Positions 13,659 to 23,122 of a DNA stretch of 64,000 bases are shown in pieces. How positions within the stretch are numbered: position 1 is the first letter of the stretch; each line of letters begins with the position of its first letter. The DNA is taken from the NCBI GenBank assembly GCA_025531455.1, contig JAMYHL010000030.1:310001-374000 (forward strand), read 5' to 3'. This DNA comes from Apiotrichum sp. Y4204. Its lineage: Eukaryota; Basidiomycota; Tremellomycetes; Trichosporonales; Trichosporonaceae. The notes under the pieces are model-generated. The model worked only from the letters and a program-made list of their open reading frames with translations, searched no databases and was not told where the DNA came from. Position numbers and translations under genes: made by a program.

Positions 13659-15440
13659 TATAAATACTGACCACGGCTCTCTTTCTTTCCTTCTCATCTT
13701 CTCATAAGCTCATAACCTCTAAATCATTCATCTCAAATATCCCATACCTGTCTCTCGTCTTCCACTCCCCTCCATGGCCATCATGGTCGGCACCGTCTCC
13801 CAGCCACCTGGAGGGATACTTGGCCACACTTACGGCCCGGCTTTGCCCCCGACCCCCGGCCGGCCATCTAGCGGTCAGCGTACCGCGGTTCGCGAAAGAC
13901 CCGTCTCACGGCCTTCCAAGCTACAAGAGCATACCGCTCTTGTGCCCGACATGCCTACTCTACGGGCTCGACGCGGATCGCCTCCGCTTCTTCCAGTTCC
14001 GCAATTCCACAAGCAAACAGTACTGACTCTGTCAGCGACACACCAGCAGTCGTGGCACGGCAACCCACGTGCGGAACATGGGCGCGGAGCGCGGCGCCTG
14101 CCCATACCCGGGGTACAAGGCAATTGGCCTGCTTTCGCGCTTACGCACGCGACGCGCTTTATCGAGGTGCACAAAATCCGACTGACGAAGTAACAATCGA
14201 CAACGGCGGGCGAGGACGAGGGCGTCGTGGACGACCTCGCGAGCCTTTCCGCGTTGAAGAACGCGGCGGCGATGATGGTGGTACGCGCCGACAACAAGGA
14301 TAAGAGGCGGGACGCCGCGACGGTTACTCAGCTACCGTGAGTGCGACAGAGCACGGATAACTTACTGCACAGGAAACTGCAGATTCCCGACGCTGGCGGT
14401 CACCGACTCTCGGCGGTCACACCTCATGCAGCTTTGCCGTTTTGGGCTTGACGAGGCACAAACGAGCAAACGAGGAGGACGAGGACGGACGAGATCTCAA
14501 TACCATATACTGTAGGAGCTTCTGATGTGGAAACCTACCTTGGTCTTCCCAAGCTGGAGTCCATGCCCCACAAGAGCGAGAGTGGAAAGCCCAGTTATCC
14601 TTCTAACAACCTCACAGTGGCATGTATCAAGTTGATAAGTGCCACTTGATAAACATGCTAAAGCATCAGAGTGAACGTCAGCTGTCTTGCCACAGCCTCT
14701 GGATCCTGGGCACGCTGCTTGCAGGTTAACGCAGGGGTACGACTGTTCGCAGATTTACAGCTTCAGCCTTTGGAGCTCACGACGTCAAAGGTACGTACGG
14801 GTGGCAAACAGCACAGGCTTCCTCGCAGGCTCTCAACAAGGCAGAGGAGCGGAAGGTCAAGGATACGGAGCCGATGGAATACAAGAACCTCGAGTTTTTG
14901 GTCTATCTCGGCGGCCACAACGAAGTGCCGGTCTGAAACGCTTACAGTCCACTCACAGCACCGAAGTGTGGTTAACCGAGACATCCAACGGAGAGAGTTC
15001 TGAGGACTGCCCCGTCCTGGCGCCTCCTCACGCTGGCGCTCGAAGACAGCGTCTCCACGGCGGCCAAATCGCTCGCACAGATCCGGCGTCTCGAGCCCGC
15101 CGCGATCGGGGCCAGCGCCAAAAAACTGCCTCTCCACTTCAAGCCCCCGATGATTGAGACCGTTTGGTTGTTCCCGACCTCCGAAGTCGACCCCACCAAG
15201 GCCCTGCAGCGCGACGCCGCGAATGCCCCGAGGCCACTGCCCTCCCTGGTGAGCAGTAAGAGCTGTAGCCTGTCTAATGTGACAGAGCGTGTGATCGCTG
15301 ACGACCAGGCCGCAAGGCCGCGGCGCCCACAGCTTTATCATCCTCGGCAGCGAGCTCCTAGGCATCGAAGAAGCTCAAGCACCCCGGCGACGACGTGGAC
15401 AAGGACCAGCACAAGACGAAGGCGCGTTTAGCAGCACACA
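13659..15440 (+). pseudogene. Probable decayed protein gene with an intact-looking promoter
   Basis: TATAAATA at 13659-13666 is followed by a CT-rich leader and ATGs at 13774 and 13783, as for a strong gene, but no single frame continues. Protein-like stretches with host codon bias instead appear in changing frames. Examples are DEGVVDDLASLSALKNAAAM (about 14215-14280), DVETYLGLPKLESMPHK (about 14524-14575), EYKNLEFLVYLGGHNEV (about 14878-14930), and KKLPLHFKPPMIETVWLFPT (about 15120-15180). Some are bounded by plausible GTGAGT...CAG introns (14337-14372, 14791-14828, 15249-15291). In-frame stops (14191, 14936) interrupt them. I could not assemble one open reading frame and do not recognise the family. 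It may be a pseudogene, or a fast-evolving gene with introns I failed to place. Confidence 0.35.
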
Positions 15441-16796
15441 CCAATTGTACCATCACACACATGCAGACCCAGTACCATCACCCATCCTGAACCAAAAGCC
15501 CGCACCTCACTCACCAGTGACTTCATCTATCAGTCACAGGCACGTTATCACGGATGTGCGGATATCCCCAGTGACACGGTGATGACGGCCGGTGCCTCCG
15601 ACATTGCCCCGGTACTCCGCGATCAATCGCACAGCACGCCCGGATCCTCCCGACGCCGGCTCGCGATCGCCGAAACGATACCCTCGTCCGGACATGTCTG
15701 TACAGCGCGCGGAGCATGACCCCGGACCCCGGCGTGCCGGGGAATAGGGCCCACCCCGCCAGCCCTGCGGGGGGCGGGGGCCGACGAACGCCGACCCCTG
15801 CCCCGCCTCCACCCCAGAACAGTCCCTATTGCCCAACCCTCACCAACCCTGCGATCCTGCGATTCCCCTCCATGACACCGTCAGCGGCTGGCGCAGCGTA
15901 ATCGGCGCCGGAGACGTTGATGTCATTGTGGTTGCCGAGCGGGGAAATGCAGGTTGTCAGCTTGTGAGGAAGCAAAGGGTCCCAATACTCGTTCAGTGCC
16001 AGCACGCTTCGCGCCGCTGACGATGCCGAACGGGAGTACTCACGGGCACCCTTGACAGCGACGACGTGGACTTCTACACGTCCACAGATCCACTCCACGC
16101 ACGCAAGACCGGAAAAAACCATGGTCGATCACATCCGCGTTGCCGCCCACCACGGCAAAGAGCAATGGGCCCGCGGAGGAACACTACTCCGCGCCGATAA
16201 ACCGATAACCAGCTACGTGTGGGGCTCCGAGTACAGAACAACTGTGCGGAATCTGCCGAGAACGGGTGTGCGCAATCTGCCGAGCGGGGTTGGCAGTGAT
16301 ATGCGAAGAGATTGACGAGACTTTGAAATGTGGGAGCTGGAGACGAGAGGTGCTGGCCTGATGACAGCGTCAAACACGACTGGCAGGGCGTCTGAGATAT
16401 GAGATTTGATAAGCCGCCGCTGTGGTGAAACAGATGTAGTGGGACTACGAACTACCGAAACAAACTGTGTGGACTGATCCAAGCCAAAACATCACAGACA
16501 ATAACAACTTCAACCGTCGACTCACCCAACCAACCACGCCGTTGGCCCACCCATCGTCGTATCTGCATCTTCTGACCACACTGTGTCCCCCCTGATAGGA
16601 TCGCGGCTGTTGAGCATCTGTGCTATGCAATCTACTCCAATACAGCTCAGCAATGTGGCACTTCTCACCATCTCCGGTTATCCTCGTCCCCACTTCCATT
16701 TCTCCGCTTACCCTGTGTTTTACCACTGTTTCTCGACACTCCATCAGTCCCACGACTCCTCTGCAGCCTCCCGACGCTCTCCCTTTCAAAAAGCAA
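15441..16796. other. Gene-poor region with no resolved gene
   Basis: Short open frames on both strands (for example 15829-16020 plus and 15826-16122 minus) have mildly coding-like composition, but none reaches a conserved motif or closes into a gene. A GC-rich inverted repeat (CCCCGGC-GT-GCCGGGG, about 15727-15742) could form a hairpin. Remnants of the decayed locus to the left may extend into it. Confidence 0.4.
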
Positions 16797-16890
16797 GGCC
16801 CTTGCCCGGATTTGAACCGAGGACCACTCCCAAACTTAAGATGGACGCGCCAACCCTAAGAGAGTATGATAGCCACTACACCACAAGAGC
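16797..16890 (-). tRNA. tRNA-Pro (anticodon AGG) with a 21-nt intron
   Basis: Read on the minus strand, GCTCTTG at the 5' end pairs with CAAGGGC at the 3' end (one G-U pair). A perfect A box (TGGTGTAGTGG) follows, then an anticodon stem CTCTC/GGGAG, loop TTAGGG-T with anticodon AGG, a T arm CTCGG/CCGGG around TTCAAAT, and B box GGTTCAAATCC. A 21-base intron interrupts the loop one base 3' of the anticodon (about 16833-16853), the standard eukaryotic position. The mature length is 73 nt including the discriminator base. A T5 run just downstream is a Pol III terminator. It lies between the decayed locus and MPS1 and has its own internal promoter. Confidence 0.9.
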
Positions 16891-17139
16891 CACGGACGCT
16901 GCGCGCGGCGGCGACGAGACGAGACGGCTTGGTGAGAGGGAGTGTACATGAGGGTGGTGAGCCAGTGAAGGGAAGACAAGGTGAGGTAAGAGGTGGGTGG
17001 TTAAGAGACCTGGAGGGCGAGCTGAGAGTCAAAGGCGAGAGAATGAGCGCTTGAGAAAACACCTCGATCCGGACTCTTAATCCGTGAGCTCAAATACACT
17101 ACATATCTATGCCAAGCAACTAATGCGAAATCCAATACT

Positions 17140-19808
17140 CTACTGTTGTGAACGGAGATTCTGCGCCTCGAGCTGCTCGAACAGCTCTTCGGCGGTATGA
17201 TCCCCTGGCCCAAGCTTTATCCCATTCTCGCGCAGGAGGTAGTTTACGAGCATGGACATCTGGTCCTTTGTGATGCTCGTTGCGCCCGGTGGCAACGACC
17301 CGATGCCTGGCTTCGGTACGAGGAACTCGTGCGCCAGGAGCTGCGGGATTGTCAGGCGCCGGTCCTTGCTGTACTCTAGACATGCGCGGATACTGGCTAC
17401 GGCAGCGGAAGGGACGGGGACGGTGAAAGGTCGTGGAGAGGGGTTGTCGGCTGTCGGCAGTGGCCGGCTTGTGGCGACTGCCGGGTACTCGATGCGATGG
17501 TTTGGGTCCGCGATATAGTTCATCTTTGGGAGCGGCCCGCCGCCAATGCTCTGGAACGGCGTGCTCCCGTAGATCATCTGGTAGAGGATGCACCCCAGGG
17601 ACCACACGTCCGCCGGGTAGCTCAGCTTGAGCACCTTCTGGTTGTTCATCCGCAGAATCGCCTCGGGCGACATGTAGTTGACGGTCCCGATCTGCTGATC
17701 ACGGTGGATGTTGACAGTGTCGTTGGCAATTGCCTTTGCAATGCCAAAGTCGATAATCTTCAGGCGTCCCTTGACAAGGACGAAGTTGGCAGGCTTGAGG
17801 TCGGTGTGTACAACGTTCTCCGCATGCACGGCCTGCACAGCCTCGAGCATCTGCTGCCAGTAAAGCCCCACAAAGTTGAGGTTCAGCGGTTTGCCGCGCT
17901 GCTCGTCGAGCAGGGTTGCGAAATCGATCTCGCCGCATTCCATCACCTGGTGTCAGTTCAGGGTGCCACAGACGAACTCACCATATTCAAAATCTTTGGC
18001 CGGTTGTTGGGTGTAAATGTAATCTGGTGGTCGATGAGCTGGATGATCCTGTCGTGTCCCTTGAGACGGCGGAGGAGCTCAATCTCGTTTGTATAGCTCT
18101 GGTAGGTCTCGGGATCTGCGCGCTCAAGCTGCACGCGCTTGATGGCGTACACGATGCGCTTGTTCGGACAAAGCACGGAGTACACCTTGGACGAGCCGCC
18201 TTTGCCGAGCACACCGAGCCGCTCATACGCTGTGCCGTTCACCTGAGGTTAGAAGTGCTTCACACAAGTACTCACGAGGATCGAGCGCTTGGGTAACGGC
18301 GGATTCGCCTGTGGTGCTGTTGGGGGAGGTTGAGAGGAAGGGGCCGGGGGTGCAGCAAGGGGAGGAGAGGGTTGGTGTGACTGTGGTGGTGCCGGCGCCG
18401 GTCGCTGGGCAAGTGGTGGTGTCGGTACCGCAGGCTGGGAGACGCTCCGCAACTGCGACTGGGAGAGAGGGAGCTCATCAGGACGGCGAGATATTGGACG
18501 GCGCGCCTCCCATGCTTCCCGTGTTTCCGGCCGCTCATATTCGCGCTCAGATAGCAGGTCCGGTTTGCGCTTAATGTCAGACATCGGGGGAAGGTCAGCA
18601 GCTGGGCGATTCTCCCGCCCAGAGCTCGATAACGGCGGTGGCGAGAACCGCCGCTCAGGTAGGCCATGTGGTGAAGAGTATCGACTGCGTGTCCGATCTC
18701 TGTCGCGATCCCAATCGCGGTCCCGGTCGCGATCGCGTTCACGATCACGGAGACGCTCGCGTTCTCGCTCACGCTCTCGTTCTCGCTCCAACTCCCGTTC
18801 CCTTTCGCGTTCACGCTCCCTCTCAACCTCCCTCGCCCTCTCCAACTCGCGCTCTCGTTCCCAGTCGCGCTCTGGCTCCCTGCGACGATCCCTATCACGG
18901 TCGCGATCGCGATCACGGTCTGGCGGGGAGCGTGGCATGGGCAAGGGATTTGCGTGCCGCGCGTCGAACCGCTCGGGATCAGGTGAGAGGCGGCGATACC
19001 ACTCTTCAGGAGATACGCGGTGCTCAGGCTCGGGCGTGTGTCGGCGGCGGTCGAGCTCCGGCGACGGACGATCCCACGGTTCGCGAGGCGGTGTAGCTAA
19101 AGTCAGACTGGCAGAGCATCGTTCAGACGCACTCGACGCTTCCTCCTTCTCCTCCTTGATAGGCTCCTCATCGTCCTCTGGTGCTTGAAACAGACCACGC
19201 CGTGCTGGACCGCCAAAGCGCGACAGGCGGCCAGACGCGGTCGTGGACGGAAGTGTGCGCTGCGCTAGACCCGGAGTGACGAAGTTGGATCGGCGCAGCG
19301 TGTCATTCGATGTGCGGTATTCTGCTGTCCGCGGCTTGATGTCAGACCATGCACTCGACTTGGCTTCACTCACCTGCCTGTCGTCACTTGACACCGGGGC
19401 GGAGACGACGCGCGGACGGAGAATTTGACCCAGCTCTCCAACCCCATCAGCAGAAGGCTTCCGTCCAAGACGATTTCGGCTCGACGTGGACGTGTACTCC
19501 GGCGGGGTAGGATACGAGCTGGCGGGGGACACCGTGGACCCAGACACGTCGGGAACCGGCGGCGTGTGGACGGATAGCGACGATATGAGTTTGGACGGTG
19601 CGCCGTCCGACCCGGGCGTGTTCATCCCAGGCGCCGCGGACGGTGAGTCAGCGACGGGTGGCGTGTGATCGTCGCCGCCTGAGGTCTGTACTCCATTCTC
19701 GAACCATGGAAAGTGGAACTGCGGGACGGGCACAGGGTCGTCCATGGACAAGTCGGGGTCCTCGAGCGCCCACGAAGGCGGGCCTTCACGCTGCGGAGTG
19801 GAAATCAT
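17140..19808 (-). CDS. MPS1: Mps1/TTK dual-specificity spindle checkpoint kinase
   Basis: Exons are 18276-19808, 17982-18242 and 17140-17946, giving 866 residues. The first ~510 residues are disordered, with a long Arg/Glu/Asp repeat (about nt 18680-18940) and Pro-rich stretches. The kinase domain begins at AYERLGVLGKGGSSKVYSVL and shows VYAIKRVQLE, NEIELLRRLKGHDRIIQLID, VVHTDLKPANFVLVKG, IDFGIAKAI, IGTVNYMSPEAI and ADVWSLGCILYQMIYGSTPF, all diagnostic of Mps1/TTK. Mps1 acts at kinetochores in the spindle assembly checkpoint and, in fungi, in spindle pole body duplication. The usual HSD of the catalytic loop is HTD here, which keeps the catalytic aspartate. A 14-bp palindrome containing CACGTG lies about 390 bp upstream of the ATG. 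Confidence 0.95.
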
Positions 19809-20426
19809 GGCGAGGATGGTTGATGCAGTGTTGTTGTTGTAGGCTGGCTGGCTTGTTGTTTGTGTTTGATTGCGGATGCTGATTGTTGATTGTTGATTTC
19901 GATGTCAGGGGATGTCGTGTGGGGATGTTGGGCGTGAGTGACGGCTAACGCATGCTGCGGCGGCTGGGATAGGTGTCCCTGGCCGTAGTGGGCTAAATGC
20001 CCGCAGAGGGGGAGGAGTCGGGGTGTGCGACTGCACGGGGGGGTGATGGCGAGGACGAGTAAAGAGATGGCGAGAACAGGGGTAGAAGAGGGGGCCAAAA
20101 CGAGCGGCGCGAGGCCCTGGGCTGGCACCTGGCTGGCTGGCTGGCTGGCATTTTGTTGTGTGTGTGTTGGCAAGGAAAACAAGCGCGTGGACAAAAGTCA
20201 CGTGACTTCTGTTTGTGTCGTGTTTTGGTGCTTGTTTTGACGAGCAAGAGCTCAGGGATATACACGGATATAGCACAACCCACATGCACCACGCGACCAT
20301 CGAGTTCACTGATCACTCCCAAGCTCCAAAGCTCCCAAGGCCCATAGACTGTACAGGTAGGTGCGCGCCTGTTCTACATGCACTGCATGGGCTCGTCCCA
20401 CTAATCTATATACATACAACTTCTGA
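19809..20426. other. Intergenic region between MPS1 start and CSN6 end
   Basis: About 620 bp upstream of MPS1. It contains a (CTGG)n run near 20128-20149 and an E-box palindrome near 20195-20208. No gene is seen. Confidence 0.5.
20195..20208. promoter_or_regulatory. Palindromic AAGTCACGTGACTT element
   Basis: A perfect 14-bp palindrome centred on CACGTG, the core recognised by bHLH factors such as Cbf1/USF types. It lies in the MPS1 upstream region. The same TCACGTGA or CACGTGAC core recurs at 32925, 42118 and 60880, each in another promoter of this window. Confidence 0.5.
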
Positions 20427-21824
20427 CTACCCGCGACGCCCGCCACGGCGGATCCGCCCAGCGATCCCAGGTGGCACCGCTTTGTGGAAGATACCGCCGG
20501 CGCCTCCTCCGCTGTGCGACATGCTCGACTGCTTGCTGGCGCGGCCTTGACCAATGTCGTCCGACTGCGCGGGGTGCATCGTAAAGTGCATGTCCGTGTA
20601 CTGCCGTCAGAGAAGAGGTTTGTGGGATTATGCTCACGGTGGTCCACGCCTCCATCTGTTGCAGGAGCGTGGTGAGATAATCGGTCAGCTGCACGTCGTT
20701 TTGTTCCTGCAAGGTGAGCCCAAGTAAGAAGACAGAAAGGAGATTAACCAAAAAGAACTGCAGCTCCTTTTTGGTCCACTTACTGTCTGCAGCTCGGTCT
20801 TGAACTCGGTCGCATCCATCACCGGTAGGGTGGCGACAAGGGCACCGATTTGGCGCACGACATCATAGTCGACTTTGGCTTTTCCTGCCATTAGTTCAAC
20901 CAAGACGATGCAACTAACCCTCCACAACTGCGCGAATGTATTTGACGAGCACGGCCACACGGTCATGCAGCATGGCAATGGCATTGCGCTGCATTGTGAG
21001 GGACGAAATTTCTGCTGTCAGCCGCGGATCAAATATTCCACATACGGCCGGTCTGGTCGCCGTCACCGCCGACCTCCTTGGTGATCCCGTCAACAGCAAT
21101 ACGCTCCGCTTCTCCCGTCTCTATGCCACACTCGAGCTGGACGAACCGGCCTCCTGCGCCCTCGCCCTCGAGTGCCGACTCATACACGCTGAACGGAAGG
21201 GTCTGCGCATCGTCCGCCATATCCGGGTTGAAGAGCACAAACACGTTTGGGCCCGCCTCTGACGCTGCAACCTGCGCGTGCAGATCCACGTCGTCCGCCG
21301 TTGGCGCGCTACCGATGGAGTACCATCCCACCACCGACTGGGTCGGGAACACCTGCGAGACTGATGTCAGATGAGGGCAAAGGGTAAAGTAATGGCTGGG
21401 GCAAAAGGTAGCGGAGCCACTATATACCCACACTGCTCTCTCCTCTCCTTGAAGAACTCCTCATCGATGATAACCTTGTTGTCAATGGTGTACACGAGCT
21501 CGAACGTGTTGACAATCGAGACGTCGCGTCCTGTCTGCGAGCCGAGGAGGGCGCCAATGACTGATGTTAGCGGGTGCTACAACTCGTCATACCCACGTTT
21601 GGAGACACTGCCGTTAGAAGTGTGAACCGCGCGCGTGTAATGATCCGAGATGTTGAGAATCGCGAGCGGGTGGCTGTTGTGAGTGGGAAGGCCACGAAGG
21701 GGGAAGCGGGTCGAGCTAGGTCCAGAACCCTGTGCTAGCTCGCTCACTCCACTCACAGATTGATATTCAGCCCCGAGGTCGCGCCGGACGCGACGACCAC
21801 GGAGGAGGGGTTATCGCTGGCCAT
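20427..21824 (-). CDS. CSN6: COP9 signalosome subunit 6
   Basis: Eight minus-strand exons: 21757-21824, 21597-21673, 21432-21560, 21046-21360, 20919-21011, 20784-20884, 20638-20706 and 20427-20600, giving 341 residues (human CSN6 is similar). The MPN domain reads INLHPLAILNISDHYTRA, IGALLGSQTGRDVSIVNTFE, VVGWYSIGSAPTADDVDLH and EAERIAVDGITKEV. The C-terminal helices include MQRNAIAMLHDRVAVLVKY. CSN6 is the non-catalytic MPN partner of CSN5 in the complex that removes Nedd8 from cullins. A full JAMM zinc motif is not present, as expected. The C-terminus ends in a Gly/Arg-rich tail (RIRRGGRRG). It is divergent from the ACBP-ankyrin gene, sharing about 360 bp. Confidence 0.9.
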
Positions 21825-22181
21825 GGTAGTGAGTGATGATGACAACGACAAGAGGAGTGAGCGCAAGGAAGGTGGTGATGATGAGAGCAGAGGGTGTCGA
21901 GAGTGACGCACACTGCATCACCCAACTGATCGCCCGCGTGTTAAAAACGTGAAAAATCCGTGAAATCCACGTGCAAAAGTTGCCAGATTAAGTTCACTTC
22001 GTTCACCGTCGTCAACAATCGTCCACATTCGAGCTCGACGACAACAGCCATAGTCTTATCCTACTGTCCCCTCCCTTTCGCACCCTCGTTCTCTGTTAGA
22101 ACTCGCAGCGAGCACCACCGCTGTCTGTCGTACTCTTTCCTAGACCCCGCCTCGCAAATCGTCATCCCACCACCCCGCCCG
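21825..22181. promoter_or_regulatory. Divergent promoter of CSN6 and the ACBP-ankyrin gene
   Basis: 357 bp between two start codons facing away from each other. It contains CCACGTGCA near 21968 and pyrimidine-rich leader sequence toward the right gene. No other gene is present. Confidence 0.6.
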
Positions 22182-22969
22182 ATGTCCGAGGAAGACTACA
22201 ACGACGCGGTCTCGTGGCTCGGCGGCGCGCCTGCCGCCGCCTCGCTCCCGAACGAGCAGAAGCTGGAGGTACGCTGTGCCTTCTTCTCATAATCCTCATC
22301 ATTTTCACTTCTTTGATTGCTAACACCCAGCTCTACGGCATCTTCAAGACGCTCTCCACCGGCGGCGCGCCGACCGCCTCCCGCCCGGGGATGTTCAGCT
22401 TCGAGGGGCGCGCAAAGTGGGATGCGTGGGCGGCAGCAGCGGCGAAGTACGCGGAAGACGAGGACGCTGCGCGGGGACGATATCTCGAGATTGCGACGAG
22501 TGTCGGATTCGAGCCGGGCCAGGCGGGCGGGCAGAAGACGGGCATGGGGCCGAGTGTCAGCGTCATGACTGCCGAGGAGGATACAGGGTGAGCTATCGAA
22601 CAAGACAAGAAGCTGATGGCAGCGAAAAGCCGAGTCCGATTCACGATGCTGCTGCATCTGGCGCGGTTAATGACCTCAAGGCAATTCTTGTACTTGACCC
22701 CGCACAGGTGGACCTCAAGGATGAGTTCGTGAGTCATCCCAGCCGGATGTTGTGAGCTGCTCATCCGGCGCCACTGGTTGTTCGAGACTCATTCTCACTC
22801 GCAGGGCTTCACGCCACTCCACCTCGCCGCGGACCGCGGACACGCTGGTGCAGTCGAGTACCTCCTTTCGCGCGGTGCGGACAGGACAGTGCTCGACCCC
22901 GACGGGCAGACTGCTCTCGACGTCGCGAACATGCTGGGACGTGACGACATTGTCGCCCTCCTGCAGTAG
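22182..22969 (+). CDS. Acyl-CoA-binding domain protein with ankyrin repeats (ACBD6-like)
   Basis: Exons are 22182-22268, 22331-22587, 22623-22728 and 22805-22969, giving 204 residues. The N-terminal ACBP fold shows LYGIFKTLSTGGAP (ligand tyrosine and lysine) and AKWDAWAAAAAKY, with the KWDAW signature. The C-terminal half is two to three ankyrin repeats: PIHDAAASGAVNDLKAIL, FTPLHLAADRGHAGAVEYLL and GQTALDVANMLGRDDIVALL. This is the architecture of ACBD6, which binds long-chain acyl-CoAs and, in animals, assists N-myristoylation. Between the two domains is a short acidic linker. The product is likely cytosolic; no signal peptide or membrane helix is seen. Confidence 0.88.
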
Positions 22970-23059
22970 ATCATCTCGTTTTCACGTTCAATGTCATTGT
23001 AGATCTGCATGTACACTATCATATCGGACTTCTGTGGTCTACTACGGACACGTCGACAC

Positions 23060-23122
23060 GGCACTACTCCTTCCTCCGGAGGCACTACTTCTTCCTCCGG
23101 AGGCACTACTTCTTCCTCCCGA
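23060..23122 (-). repeat. Three 21-bp tandem repeats spanning a stop codon
   Basis: Units at 23060-23080, 23081-23101 and 23102-23122 differ by only one or two bases each. On the minus strand each unit reads in the same frame as the end of the large acidic gene and ends in a TAG, so the gene's stop codon has been copied twice into the 3' untranslated region. Confidence 0.85.

Noticed and set aside
15826..16122. Overlapping open frames on both strands with mildly coding-like composition
   Set aside because: Neither starts or ends in a way that makes a gene; kept only as a remark on the gene-poor region.
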